The translations under genes and the position numbers were made by a program. The notes under the pieces are model-generated. The model made no database searches, had not been told where the DNA came from, and worked only from the letters and a program-made list of their open reading frames with translations. From the NCBI GenBank assembly GCA_041483135.1, contig JBGPFE010000005.1, positions 72,655 to 136,654 on the forward strand: a DNA stretch of 64,000 nt, in the 5' to 3' direction. The DNA is from PALSA-1004 sp041483135. GTDB lineage: Bacteria; Pseudomonadota; Gammaproteobacteria; Burkholderiales; SG8-41. Positions 1-8,346 of this stretch are shown one piece after another. How positions within the stretch are numbered: position 1 is the first letter of the stretch; each line of letters starts with the position of its first letter.

Positions 1-295
1 TCCAGGGCACGCGATCTGGCAGCGCGACTTCAGCGGCGCGGCATCGCTGTTCGGCGTGATCCTGAAGCCCGTGCGGTGGGAAGCGGTCGGCGCGATGATC
101 AATGCACTGAAACTCTTCGGCATCGGCTCGAGCTGGGGCGGCTTCGAAAGCCTCGCGATCCGCGCCGACGTCAGCAAGTACCGCACCGCGACGAAATGGA
201 ACCCCGGCGGGCCATTGGTGCGGTTTCATATCGGGCTCGAAGACCCCGCTGACCTGATTGCCGATCTGGAGCAGGGTTTCGCGCGCCTCCGGTAG
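1..295 (+). CDS. metC: Cystathionine beta-lyase, C-terminal part (cut by window edge)
   Basis: The reading frame is open from base 2 and ends at a TAG at 293-295; only the last ~97 residues are present. The end matches PLP-dependent Cys/Met metabolism lyases of the cystathionine beta-lyase type: an SLFGV stretch, then LFGIGSSWGGFESLA, and a GGPLVRFHIGLEDP run near the C-terminus. These enzymes cleave cystathionine to homocysteine, pyruvate and ammonia in methionine synthesis. The PLP lysine and most of the active site lie outside the window, so beta-lyase rather than gamma-synthase or gamma-lyase rests on C-terminal resemblance only. The next gene starts 5 bases after the stop, which suggests co-transcription. 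Confidence 0.8.
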   Translation, partial: PGHAIWQRDFSGAASLFGVILKPVRWEAVGAMINALKLFGIGSSWGGFESLAIRADVSKYRTATKWNPGGPLVRFHIGLEDPADLIADLEQGFARLR

Positions 296-300
296 AGTTG

Positions 301-831
301 ATGGACGCGCCCGCCCAGCTGCAGAACGAAAAAGCGCTGAACGGGGCGCTGCTGGCGGCGCTCTTCATCGCCGGCGTGGCGCTGCTGCGGGAAGGATCGC
401 ATTTCGACAACGTGATCGACGGCTGGCCTTTTTTCGCCAGCGCGTTCTTTTCGGGCATGTTCATCGGCTTTGTCGGCTGGACGCTGGCGTTCGGCGTCAC
501 GCCGCAACTCAAGTTCTCCGGGTCTTATCGTCACCCGTGGCTCGCCGCGCTGATTCTCGGCATCGCATCCACGAGCGCGGCTTCCTATCTCAACCGGACT
601 TTCGCTTCACCTACCGAGCGCTCGATGGCGGCCGAGATTCATTCCATCGAAGAAGGCAAAGGCAATCGCTGGCACCTCACGGTGAAGACGCCTGATGGCC
701 GTTACCAGCGCTATCTGATCTCGCAAGACGTCGCAAGCGCGCTGCAAAACGAGAAGATGGTGCGGCTGAGTGTCGCGCATGGGGCACTGGGTTTCGACTA
801 TATCGCGAGATTCGAGCCGTTCAGACAGTAA
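301..831 (+). CDS. Hypothetical membrane protein, 3 predicted TM segments
   Basis: A 176-residue protein I do not recognise. The ATG at 301 is preferred to the TTG at 298. Three hydrophobic stretches at about residues 14-30, 45-66 and 80-100 are followed by a soluble tail of roughly 75 residues with alternating charged and hydrophobic positions (HLTVKTPDGRYQRYLIS), so it is probably an inner-membrane protein with one cytoplasmic or periplasmic domain. It begins 5 bases after the metC-like stop and is probably in the same transcript. No catalytic motif is visible and no function is assigned. Confidence 0.6.
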   Translation: MDAPAQLQNEKALNGALLAALFIAGVALLREGSHFDNVIDGWPFFASAFFSGMFIGFVGWTLAFGVTPQLKFSGSYRHPWLAALILGIASTSAASYLNRTFASPTERSMAAEIHSIEEGKGNRWHLTVKTPDGRYQRYLISQDVASALQNEKMVRLSVAHGALGFDYIARFEPFRQ

Positions 832-958
832 GTACCGTCACGGGGCGCCGTAACCGCCGCCGGCGGTTTCCATCAGCTGCCAATCGCCACCTTCCATACC
901 CGGCGATCCCGCCCGCTAGACCTGCAGCCTGGCGGCAAAGCACCGGGAGAAATTCGCG

Positions 959-1414
959 TCAGAAATATCCGTCCATCACGTGCTCGACCCACGCGGGCAT
1001 TGTCACGTCCGCGACGCGATCGAACGCCGGAATATACGGCTTGAGATCGAGCACCGGAGTGCCCTCCAGCGCATCGAGGCCGCGAATCTTGACTACGTTG
1101 CCCGTTATCCCCAGCAACCTCACCGCGGTCACTCCGATCGGATTGGGGCGAAATTTCGTGCGCTGCGCGAACACCCCGACTTCCTGCATGTCTTCCATGC
1201 CGCGCGGCCGGCGCATCAATTGCTTTGCTTCGTCGAAGCCCTGCACGCGATCGAGCAAGAACACGACGATGATGTGCGAGAAACCTTCCAGCCCCTGCAG
1301 GCCGCGCGTGAATCGAGAATTGAGGTGAATTTCGGAGTCGACCTTCGCCCAGCCGCCCTGCGACATTTCGGTTACCGGACTTCTGACGGTGCCGATTGGA
1401 TGAACGTTGAACAT
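959..1414 (-). CDS. trmO: tRNA (N6-threonylcarbamoyladenosine(37)-N6)-methyltransferase, TrmO/TsaA family
   Basis: A 151-residue protein of the TrmO (YaeB/TsaA) beta-barrel family, which methylates t6A37 in tRNA-Thr using S-adenosylmethionine. Seen: N-terminal HPIGTVRSP, then LQGLEGFSHIIVVFLLD, RPRGMEDMQEVGVFAQRTKFRPNPIG and LDLKPYIPAFD, all typical of the domain and in order. I chose the ATG at 1414, which has a GGGGAG ribosome-binding site 8 bases upstream; the frame also extends to 1447. At ~150 residues it is a single-domain version without the longer C-terminal part of E. coli TrmO. Substrate specificity is inferred from the family. Confidence 0.85.
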   Translation of the reverse strand: MFNVHPIGTVRSPVTEMSQGGWAKVDSEIHLNSRFTRGLQGLEGFSHIIVVFLLDRVQGFDEAKQLMRRPRGMEDMQEVGVFAQRTKFRPNPIGVTAVRLLGITGNVVKIRGLDALEGTPVLDLKPYIPAFDRVADVTMPAWVEHVMDGYF

Positions 1415-1597
1415 GGATGCGCTCCCCGCTCGCATGGGCCCGGTCACCGGATCCAGGTGACGACCGCCGGATCATGCGCTTGCATGCGAACACCACGGCG
1501 GATCTGCAATCGCAATATTTTTTATGTCTTCAGCCGTACATAAGACAGAGGGGTCCCGCGGCCGGGCTCAAGGCCGGCCGCGGCTCTTGATAAACAG

Positions 1598-2569
1598 TTA
1601 CGGCAGCAGCACCGTCGAGCCGGTGGTCTTGCGCGACTCGAGATCGCGGTGCGCCTGCGCGGCTTCGCGCAGCGGGTAAGTCTGGTTGATCGAGATTTTT
1701 ACCGCCTTGCTCTTCACCACCGCGAACAGGTCGCGCGCCGCCTGCACCAGGTCCTCGCGACTGGCCGTGTAGTTGAACAGCGTCGGGCGCGTCAGGTAGA
1801 GCGAACCCTTCTGGGCGAGGACGCCGGGATTGAACTGCGTCACCGCGCCCGAGGCATTGCCGAAGCTCACCAGCATGCCGCGCGGCGCCAGGCAGTCGAG
1901 CGAATCCATGAAAGTGTCTTTGCCGACGCCGTCATACACGACCGGGACACCCTTGCCCTTGGTGATTTCCTTGACGCGAGCAACGAATTTCTCCCGCGAC
2001 GTGACGATCACGTGCTTGCAGCCGGCCTTCTTCGCGAGCGCGGCCTTGTCGTCACTGCCGACGGTGCCGATCACCGTCGCGCCGAGATGTTTTGCCCACT
2101 GGCACAGTATCTGGCCGACACCGCCCGCCGCCGCGTGCATGAGAATGGTGTCGCCCTTCTTGACCTTGTAGGTGCGTTTGATCAGATACCACGCAGTCAT
2201 GCCCTTCAACATGATCGCGGCGGCGATTTTGTCATCGACTCCGGCAGGGATTTTCACGAGCCGGGCGGCCGGGCGTATGCACACGTCGGCATAGGAGCCG
2301 ATCGGGTTCGCGTAGGCGACGCGGTCGCCGACCTTGAACTCTTTCACCTTCGGGCCGACCGCCTTGACCACACCCGCGCCTTCCATGCCGAGCGTGAGCG
2401 GCAGCGGCAGCGGGTAGAGCCCGGTGCGATGATAGGTATCGATGAAGTTGAGGCCGACCGCGGTATTGCGCACGAGGACTTCACCCGGGCCGGGAGTGCC
2501 GGCCTGGACTTCTTCCCAGCGCATTTTTTCAGGACCGCCGGTTTCATAAATACGAATTGCGTGAGGCAT
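1598..2569 (-). CDS. qor: NADPH:quinone oxidoreductase (zinc-independent MDR family)
   Basis: A 323-residue medium-chain dehydrogenase/reductase of the quinone oxidoreductase branch. Seen: N-terminal IRIYETGGPEKMRWEEV, the GROES-like VLVRNTAVGLNFIDTYHRTGLYPLPLP region (residues ~30-60), and a Rossmann domain with HAAAGGVGQILCQWAKHLGA near residues 145-165. There is no zinc-binding cysteine cluster. It should transfer electrons from NADPH to quinones in the cytoplasm. Start: the ATG at 2569 has GGAGAA 8 bases upstream; the frame continues upstream to 2656 without a better start. The gene stands alone. The physiological quinone is unknown. Confidence 0.9.
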   Translation of the reverse strand: MPHAIRIYETGGPEKMRWEEVQAGTPGPGEVLVRNTAVGLNFIDTYHRTGLYPLPLPLTLGMEGAGVVKAVGPKVKEFKVGDRVAYANPIGSYADVCIRPAARLVKIPAGVDDKIAAAIMLKGMTAWYLIKRTYKVKKGDTILMHAAAGGVGQILCQWAKHLGATVIGTVGSDDKAALAKKAGCKHVIVTSREKFVARVKEITKGKGVPVVYDGVGKDTFMDSLDCLAPRGMLVSFGNASGAVTQFNPGVLAQKGSLYLTRPTLFNYTASREDLVQAARDLFAVVKSKAVKISINQTYPLREAAQAHRDLESRKTTGSTVLLP

Positions 2570-2797
2570 TGCTGTTCTCCGTTTACTGGGTTGGCTTGCA
2601 GAAGACGTTCCGGGACCTTCAACATCACATACTAGCGGAATCAGTGCAAAGCTCAAGCGCTGCGCATCGAATGCAACGACGGGAATGGGGCCGGCTCAGC
2701 GCTAACCCCTTGGATTATGGCGGGTCGGCGGCGTTCGAGCCCGTAGCCATCACATTTCCGGCCGGGTTCGAGTCGTGGCTGCCGCCACGACGCAGAA

Positions 2798-3034
2798 TCA
2801 GTGCGACCCCGGCGCTATGATCTCAATGTGGTCCCGGTTCACGTTGAGAAACGGCGCCGTGAAAACCTGCCGGCCTACCACTTCCCAGACTTCCGCATCC
2901 GTTACCGCAATAAACCCCTTGGCCTCAGACATGTAATCCGTCACCCGCGCACCGGGCAAAAGGTCGATGTGCCCCTTGATGCGGTAAGTGCCGGTCAGGA
3001 TGGTTACCTTGGTCTTGCTTTCCTCGACAGCCAT
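2798..3034 (-). CDS. Conserved small hypothetical protein (78 aa)
   Basis: A 78-residue soluble protein. The start is well supported: AGGAG 9 bases before the ATG at 3034. The sequence alternates hydrophobic and charged residues (VTILTGTYRIKGHIDLLPGARVTDY, FIAVTDAEVWEVVGRQVF, APFLNVNRDHIEIIAPG), which suggests an all-beta small barrel or Sm/OB-like fold. I recall similar short proteins in other proteobacteria but cannot name the family with certainty. It stands alone between qor and a 415-bp non-coding stretch. No function is assigned. Confidence 0.6.
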   Translation of the reverse strand: MAVEESKTKVTILTGTYRIKGHIDLLPGARVTDYMSEAKGFIAVTDAEVWEVVGRQVFTAPFLNVNRDHIEIIAPGSH

Positions 3035-3449
3035 GGATTGCGCTCCTCTTGGTTGGTCTACAGCGCAGCTTGCATTGTAACGCCTGGCCTTTTATTGAGC
3101 AGCAGGCGCTGCTGGATATCACCGTCGTTTCCGGTTACCCGGTGCGTAATGAAAGCTTAACCCAGTTTAGGTAATGCGGGGCCCATGGATACATTCTGGT
3201 CCTGCGTGGCCGCGAACGGGTTTAATAGCCACCGCCGGTCGGGATTGATACCCCTGCTCGCGCCCCATGGGGAAAAAAAGAAAAAGACCGGCTGTCGCCA
3301 GCGGCTTTTGATTTTCGCAGGCAGTGCGAGATTCGAGCTCGGGATGGCAGGTTCGGCGCCCGTTTCCGTATTTGCAGCAGAACCTCTTTATGGCGGTGAC
3401 GAGCGAAGGGAAACGTCTCTCGGCTATCGTCACCCGGCGGGTGACGTCC
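3035..3449. other. Non-coding stretch with a decayed tRNA-Lys 3' fragment
   Basis: 415 bases without a convincing gene; frames open here read as shadows. The one recognisable feature is at 3319-3344, where 23 of 26 positions match the att repeat in the tRNA-Lys gene at 11683-11758 (listed separately). The promoter of the 78-residue gene must lie just above 3034. The rest shows no structure that I can support. Confidence 0.5.
3319..3344. repeat. Degenerate third copy of the tRNA-Lys att sequence
   Basis: By eye, 26 bases here (AGGCAGTGCGAGATTCGAGC onwards) align with the att repeats at 4731 and 11687 with three mismatches. The orientation is the same as the other two copies. It corresponds to the T-arm and acceptor 3' side of tRNA-Lys. 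The likely origin is an older integration event whose att half-site has decayed; chance similarity is possible given the short length. Confidence 0.5.
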
Positions 3450-4379
3450 TTACTTCAGCGTCTCAGGCGGCATGCGGTTCAGCAGCAACGAGGTGTCGCC
3501 TTCCTCGCTGATCGTTTTAGCGAAGCGGACATTCTTGTTCACTTCATCGAGATACAGGTTCTGCCCGCCGAAATGCTGCTGCGCGTAGGTATGGCAGCCG
3601 CCCAGGTCGACGTCTAGCCGCTTGCTTGCGCCCTGAAAAAAATTGGGGGTCTTCATCACCAGGTCCAGGCCCGAGGTAAACAGGACCTGCTCCGCGCCCT
3701 CGGGTGTGCGTTTGACCGCGATGCCGCCGGCGACGAACTCGGGATACAACCGGTCGCGGCATTTCTCCAGGTAGCAGCGGTCCGCCATCTGGGCCATGAT
3801 GTCGGCCGAGCCGAGCATGCAGCCGAGCAGCCGGTAAATGGGCGAGGGCACGTTGATTTTGCCCACCGCCGTCTCGTAGCCGGTGAAGTGGATCAGCTCG
3901 GCGGCGATATCGGCCACCTCGGCCATGCCGATTTTCGGCAGATAGCTTTTGAGAAAATGCGCTCCGCGCGAGACGTGGGTCAGGGTGTATTCGGCGCCGT
4001 TCTTGTGCGCCTGGTCTGTGAGCTCGCGCACGTAGCCGCAATCGTGGAAGAGAGCCGTGATCACGCCGAGGCGGAACAGGGAATCGCCGAAAGGCTGGGT
4101 GCCGATGCGACCGCGCTCATAACCATTGATCAGGCGCGCCATGGCCAGCGTCACGTCCAGGACATGCTGGACGTTATGATAGGCGGTGTCGCAGGGGTGG
4201 TAACCGGGATATTCGCCCCGGTACAGCTTTGTCAGGTCGTGGAAGGCCTGGTCAAGCTTCTGGGTGGATGCGTCCGGATAGAGATCGAGATAAATGGAGT
4301 TTATCTCGTCGTTGACGGTTTGCGGGTCGGTGGTCTTGACCTTCAGGCTGACGTCATACTCGTTGCTGCGGTTATTCAT
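3450..4379 (-). CDS. HD-domain metal-dependent phosphohydrolase, PDE-like
   Basis: A 309-residue soluble protein with the signature of metal-dependent HD phosphohydrolases of the cyclic-nucleotide phosphodiesterase type: YHNVQHVLDVTLAMARL near residue 65-80 (HNxxHxxDV) and VITALFHDCGY near residue 110. ELIHFTGYET and LGSADIMAQMADRCYLE supply the later helices. Known HD proteins hydrolyse phosphate esters or cyclic nucleotides with bound divalent metals; the substrate here is unknown. Start: the ATG at 4379 follows GGAGG 5 bases upstream; the frame runs on to 4481 but that part is low-complexity. The gene sits between a decayed att copy (3319) and the attL of the present element (4728), so it may be cargo from an earlier insertion. 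Confidence 0.75.
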   Translation of the reverse strand: MNNRSNEYDVSLKVKTTDPQTVNDEINSIYLDLYPDASTQKLDQAFHDLTKLYRGEYPGYHPCDTAYHNVQHVLDVTLAMARLINGYERGRIGTQPFGDSLFRLGVITALFHDCGYVRELTDQAHKNGAEYTLTHVSRGAHFLKSYLPKIGMAEVADIAAELIHFTGYETAVGKINVPSPIYRLLGCMLGSADIMAQMADRCYLEKCRDRLYPEFVAGGIAVKRTPEGAEQVLFTSGLDLVMKTPNFFQGASKRLDVDLGGCHTYAQQHFGGQNLYLDEVNKNVRFAKTISEEGDTSLLLNRMPPETLK

Positions 4380-4896
4380 TACTGCCTCCAAGCCCCCTCC
4401 CCCGGAAGTTGAAGCCAGCCCCGGAATGGGGCCGGATAGCCCCCCCGCATCCGAGACTATGCGCATGATATCAAAGTCCATGAACCTGAAAAAAATAAAA
4501 AATTGCGTACACGGCCGTTCGGCAGGGGGCTCGAGCCAGAGGCCTGCGGGTCAACAAGCGCGATAAGTAGCTATTTTAATACGGCTTGACCGGGGGCCCC
4601 CTCGCCAACGCTCGTGGACGCCATCCGAGATCCCCGCGTTCGAGTTTCAGTCAGCTCCGCAAGCCGGGCGAATCCGGGCACTACCGGGGATCGAGGATGC
4701 CGATCCATTAACACCGGGCTTGAATTTTGGTAGGCGGTGCGAGATTCGAACTCGCGACCAACGGATTAAAAGAATATCACGTAAAAAGTAGGCTTTGTTA
4801 AATCAATAACCTGCAGCGTCTGCCCTCTTCTCTTGCAGCAACCAACAGCCCGATAAAGCCTCATTTGGTCGGCGCGCCGCTACGAATTTGGCTACG
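4380..4896. other. Non-coding stretch containing attL
   Basis: 517 bases with no supported gene. The first part (4380-4727) holds the promoter of the HD gene and GC-rich sequence without clear structure. From 4728 to 4772 lies the element's left att repeat. After it, 4773-4896 is visibly more AT-rich and belongs to the element; it forms the 3' flank of the RES gene. Confidence 0.5.
4728..4772. repeat. attL of the tRNA-Lys integrative element (45-bp direct repeat)
   Basis: 45 bases identical to 11683-11727. The repeat begins with the TGG complementary to the tRNA CCA end and stops inside the anticodon loop (TTAAAAG), the usual crossover region for tyrosine integrases that use tRNA genes. This copy is only the displaced 3' half of tRNA-Lys; the rest of the tRNA is missing, so it is not a functional gene. 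The distance between copies is 6955 bp, which defines the element. Confidence 0.9.
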
Positions 4897-5919
4897 TCAA
4901 TCCGGTTCGATGATCTTCCCTTGCATGTCTCGCACGACAAATCGTCCGTGCTCTACTGCAACCAGGACCTGGTCGGGCCCGGTTATTTTCCACTGCCCTC
5001 TTCTCCCCTTCCATTTAATAGTGCCGCCACTGCCGAACGAATTTGCAAAGTCGAGCACGGTCACTTCGTATTTCAATTCGTCAGTTTGGCGATCCACCCT
5101 GACGTATTCGACCGAGTGAAGCGAGGCGCCTTCGGCGACGGCTTCTGGCCGTAGGGCAATGTTGTCGATGTTTCCGCGCGTGCTCACGCTTGGATAAGCG
5201 ATCCCTGCGAACTGAGTCGCTTCGGGATGGCTGAGTGCACTATCAATGAATTTTTCAGTGATCGCCGCTGATATTTTATAAAGGTGGTCGTCACCGTCGC
5301 GTACCTTCTTCATGAATTCCAACGCCAGAAACCTTCGCATGCTTTGTACGGACGCCGACGATCTGAGCGGGTGCGTCTCTTCCGCCCAACCTGGAGCTCG
5401 ACGGTTGGAAGCTAACTTTTGGAAAACCTCTTCGTGAAAACCGGCTTCAGCAAGTACCAACGACTTTGTTATGCGCCAATCTGCAATTGTCAAAAATTCG
5501 CCGGACTGCATGCCAAGTTCGAATATCGTTGCCTCACGGCCTACCGCGCAATAGAACATCGGCCGACCAGGTCGGTTGGCTCGCTGAAAAAAAGTAACTC
5601 GCGCAGCCGGCGGGTGCGTCAATTCTGAAATGTTGCTCGGCTTATCGGTACACCGCACGCCACGGTAGAGCGAGGTGCCCGCCTGCAACTTGGGCGATGA
5701 AAACACGTAGCCGCGGAAAATTGTAAAAAGGTGCTCTTTGATTTGGTCGAGAGTCGCCGCTTTGAGATCAATTCCCCGCAGCACGTCCATGACGTGCTCG
5801 AGCTCGTCCGTCGTTGCCGGTTGTGGGTAATTCTCGGGGACCTTGTCCATTCCGTAATTATCGCGCAGTCGCCAGCAAACTGCCGCGATCCGTTCATAGT
5901 TTTGCCTGCCTAGTGGCAT
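4897..5919 (-). CDS. RES-domain protein (possible NAD-targeting toxin or effector)
   Basis: About 340 residues from the ATG at 5919; the frame also allows an ATG at 5964 (355 residues), and neither has a strong ribosome-binding site. The central part resembles the RES domain: LYRGVRC, then VTFFQRANRPGRPMFYCAV followed by GREATIFELG with the conserved acidic residue, and later FAGIAYPSVSTRGNIDNIAL. Characterised RES proteins are NAD+-degrading toxins paired with an Xre/MbcA-type antitoxin. This one is longer than typical RES toxins (~150-230 residues), with an N-terminal helical region and a C-terminal extension ending near FVVRDMQGKIIEPD. It is the leftmost cargo gene of the element, transcribed divergently from an XRE regulator. 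Toxin activity is inference. Confidence 0.65.
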   Translation of the reverse strand: MPLGRQNYERIAAVCWRLRDNYGMDKVPENYPQPATTDELEHVMDVLRGIDLKAATLDQIKEHLFTIFRGYVFSSPKLQAGTSLYRGVRCTDKPSNISELTHPPAARVTFFQRANRPGRPMFYCAVGREATIFELGMQSGEFLTIADWRITKSLVLAEAGFHEEVFQKLASNRRAPGWAEETHPLRSSASVQSMRRFLALEFMKKVRDGDDHLYKISAAITEKFIDSALSHPEATQFAGIAYPSVSTRGNIDNIALRPEAVAEGASLHSVEYVRVDRQTDELKYEVTVLDFANSFGSGGTIKWKGRRGQWKITGPDQVLVAVEHGRFVVRDMQGKIIEPD

Positions 5920-6035
5920 GCTGTCCGCTGGTATAATGCGCCAACAGCCGCGCGTGCCTGTCATTTACTGCAAAACAAGTAACGACGCGGCTTCCCGGGT
6001 AGCGCTAAACAGTCACCTAAAACCGCCAGACGCCC

Positions 6036-6668
6036 ATGCCGAGTAAGAAAAAAACCTCTCGCAAGGTCCGCGTGATCATCGCTCCTGAGCTGATCGAAGC
6101 GGCTAAATTGGATGGGCGCCAAGCGAAGGAAGATCGAATCGCAAACCCTCTGCGGCTCGGCGTTTTAAACAACGAGCCTGAACAGCAATTGGGCCGCCGA
6201 CTCCAAGAAAGGCGTGAGCAGGCGAAACTAACCCAAGGCGAATTAGCTGAGCGCACTAAGCGCGTTGATCGAGATAAAGTTGGAATATCGCGGGGTGTGC
6301 TCTCGATGTACGAGACGGGCAGAAATCGCCCTGGGCCTAAGGAAATCCGCTTGCTTTGTGAGGTGCTCCGAACATCACCCAGCTATTTAATTTATGGAAC
6401 CGATGACCCCTTCGATAATTTAACCGACATGGGCAGGTATCGCGGCTGGGCGCGCTCTGACCCCGAGTTTTACGCCCGGCTCGCCTATTGTTTTGGTCGC
6501 CTACATCATCATCACAGGTTCGCAATCATGGAATTGATGATGGGTCTGCTGCGTGGCTGGAACAAAAATTTTGATGCCGAAATCGAGAAGCAGGCCGATG
6601 ACGCGTTCTTAAAAACCGCAAAGGCGCTCGAGGAGCTATTAGCCAAACGATCATCTAAGAAAACCTAG
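6036..6668 (+). CDS. XRE-family helix-turn-helix regulator, divergent from RES gene
   Basis: 210 residues. A helix-turn-helix of the XRE/Cro-CI type lies at about residues 50-115 (LGRRLQERREQAKLTQGELA, then SRGVLSMYETGRNRPGPKEI, ending LLCEVLRTSPSYLIYGTDDP). The N-terminal 45 residues are basic and the C-terminal ~80 are helical. It probably represses its own promoter and that of the divergent RES gene in the 116-bp gap; a TATAAT at 5932-5937 points towards this gene but has no good -35 at normal spacing. It could be the element's maintenance repressor or an antitoxin. A clear rho-independent terminator follows at 6680. Confidence 0.8.
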   Translation: MPSKKKTSRKVRVIIAPELIEAAKLDGRQAKEDRIANPLRLGVLNNEPEQQLGRRLQERREQAKLTQGELAERTKRVDRDKVGISRGVLSMYETGRNRPGPKEIRLLCEVLRTSPSYLIYGTDDPFDNLTDMGRYRGWARSDPEFYARLAYCFGRLHHHHRFAIMELMMGLLRGWNKNFDAEIEKQADDAFLKTAKALEELLAKRSSKKT

Positions 6669-6679
6669 TGTTGCCTAAG

Positions 6680-6704
6680 GGCCGGATTTTCCGGTCTTTT
6701 TCTT
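6680..6704 (+). terminator. Rho-independent terminator after XRE gene
   Basis: A CCGGA/TCCGG stem with a short T loop is followed by TCTTTTTCTTG, 12 bases after the stop of the XRE regulator. It separates this gene from the downstream HTH-replication module. Confidence 0.75.
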
Positions 6705-6794
6705 GTTTTTGAATGTCATTATACATAGCACTTGCTATTTTACGTGACATTCGGTTACGATTTTGTCCATACATCTGCAGAACAGATGGGCAAA

Positions 6795-7601
6795 ATGAAA
6801 AAACAGGTCATCACTCCAGAGCAATCCCGCGATGCGCGCGACGCGCTCGGCCTGAGCCAATCAGCAGCGGCCAAAGGCGCTGACATTGCGCGACCTATGC
6901 TCAGCATGTTCGAGTCGGGCCGCGATGCGCGCCCGCCGACTTCGTTCCTAAAAAAGCTGCGCGCGTTCTACGAAGTAGAAGCGAAAAAGCAGGGTGTCGA
7001 ACTGTCCTTTGATAGCGGCAGCGCACCGCCGCCACCCGCGCCAGCGAAACAGCGTGGGCGCGCAATCCCGCGTCCGGCGTTCGTCATCCCCGACGAAACA
7101 ATCTCCGACAAGTTGCCCGCTGATACCGTCGATGCGATCGCGGATCGCCTCGACAACAACGCACGGAGTGTAGCCCACATCGTGCAGCAGCCCGTGGATT
7201 ACGATCTGTTCAACGATCTGTCGAGCAACGCGAAAGACCTTCACGCTACGCTTGTAAAACTGCTGGCAGAAGAAGCTCTTTTGCGGCGTCGGTTAGAAGG
7301 CCGGTGCATCGTCCCGCCATTGCCGCCACAGTTGGCCGAGGATGGCGCGCGGATGAATACGCACGGGCAACTGCTCGCAAAAAACTACGAACATCTGAAT
7401 CAAGAACCTCTCGCCGTCGAAAAACCCGCTGATATACCTGCGAATGTCGCTACCAAAAGAGGGTGGCTTGCAGGGTTTTTCGACGCGCCGGCCGGCGATC
7501 CTGAGCAAGCTCCCGACAACGAAGCCGATCACGTTCACGGCGACGAGGACGATCCAGATACCGCCGCCAATCGTGATGACGACGGCTTGCTGAAACTCTG
7601 A
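6795..7601 (+). CDS. HTH-domain protein of the integrative element
   Basis: 268 residues from the ATG at 6795 (another ATG at 6786 is equally possible; the frame opens at 6732). The N-terminal ~65 residues form an XRE-like HTH: ARDALGLSQSAAAKGADIAR, then MLSMFESGRDARPPTSFLKK. The rest has a Pro/Ala-rich linker and acidic tail (DNEADHVHGDEDDPDTAANR), with no recognised domain between. Proteins of this shape occur in plasmid and phage-derived elements upstream of replication genes, and a role in replication or copy control is possible from context only. An AT-rich promoter-like stretch lies at 6715-6760. Confidence 0.65.
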   Translation: MKKQVITPEQSRDARDALGLSQSAAAKGADIARPMLSMFESGRDARPPTSFLKKLRAFYEVEAKKQGVELSFDSGSAPPPPAPAKQRGRAIPRPAFVIPDETISDKLPADTVDAIADRLDNNARSVAHIVQQPVDYDLFNDLSSNAKDLHATLVKLLAEEALLRRRLEGRCIVPPLPPQLAEDGARMNTHGQLLAKNYEHLNQEPLAVEKPADIPANVATKRGWLAGFFDAPAGDPEQAPDNEADHVHGDEDDPDTAANRDDDGLLKL

Positions 7602-7814
7602 TGAACAGTCAGTCGAACACCTGTTCCACAGGCGGTATTACCGGGTGCGGCTCCGCGTCGCTTGTGGTCTGAGCCATGCACTCGCCTTTCCCCGCGATAC
7701 CAAACCACGGCTGGCTACCAAAGCCCAAATGCGTGGCGCGGCGCACCGTCGAACGGGGAAGGGTGAGTGCTCCCGAAGGCGCTTGACCAGGCGCAACAAA
7801 CGATAGGACGAAAA

Positions 7815-8114
7815 ATGAACCGCACACATCGCCGCGCACTGGCGCGCGCTCAGCGACACCCCATCACCCGCGAATCCCTCAGCAGCGCAAAGCGCTGGCG
7901 TCGAATACCCGCCCAGGTGTGCGCGCTGTGGGTGCCCGACGCTCACGGCTACGTAGAGTATTTCTCCCCGCACGGCTTCCGCGTGATCGAGCTCGCAGAG
8001 CTCGCCCGCCACTACGATGAAGACGAGGCTTGCAGCGCCGCGCTTGCGTTCCGTGAAGTAACCGGGCTGCGCGTGGCAATTCGTCCGGTCTATCTGCAGA
8101 AGGTCGCGGCATAA
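7815..8114 (+). CDS. Small hypothetical protein of the element
   Basis: 99 residues from the ATG at 7815, which has AGGACG 5-10 bases upstream; the frame opens at 7767 but lacks a ribosome-binding site there. The N-terminus is strongly basic (NRTHRRALARAQRHP), followed by VCALWVPDAHGYVEYFSPHG and a mixed helical part. It lies just before the Rep gene, in a position where filamentous-phage-like and plasmid elements keep small DNA-binding or accessory proteins. I do not recognise the family. Confidence 0.55.
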   Translation: MNRTHRRALARAQRHPITRESLSSAKRWRRIPAQVCALWVPDAHGYVEYFSPHGFRVIELAELARHYDEDEACSAALAFREVTGLRVAIRPVYLQKVAA

Positions 8115-8115
8115 G

Positions 8116-8346
8116 GTGGCGCGCGTGATCTTCTCCTTGACCGACGCCCAGGCCGCGGCATTGTCCGCGATCCGCGCCGGCGCACCGCTCGGCTGTGATC
8201 CGCGCGTCTGGTCCGGCCTGGTGAAACGCGGGCTCGCTAGCGGTAACTTCGCCGTGCCGGCGCTTACCCTTGCAGGTGTTGCCGCCGCATCGCTAGCGGA
8301 AATGCTAGCGATCCCTGCCGATATGTCCGGGGGTGCCGGTGACTGA
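8116..8346 (+). CDS. Small hypothetical protein upstream of Rep
   Basis: 76 residues starting at GTG 8116, one base after the previous stop and overlapping the start of the Rep gene by several bases, so it is probably translationally coupled to both. Contains SLTDAQAAALSAIRAGAPLG and a WSGLVKRGLA helix, suggestive of a winged-helix or small HTH fold, but no family is recognised. Confidence 0.5.
   Translation: MARVIFSLTDAQAAALSAIRAGAPLGCDPRVWSGLVKRGLASGNFAVPALTLAGVAAASLAEMLAIPADMSGGAGD

Noticed and set aside
4728..4772. Complete second tRNA-Lys gene
   Set aside because: Only the 3' half from the anticodon loop to the CCA end is present; the 5' half is missing.
5932..5937. TATAAT as a full promoter of the XRE gene
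   Set aside because: No acceptable -35 sequence lies 16-18 bases upstream; only TTGCCT at a 24-base spacing.
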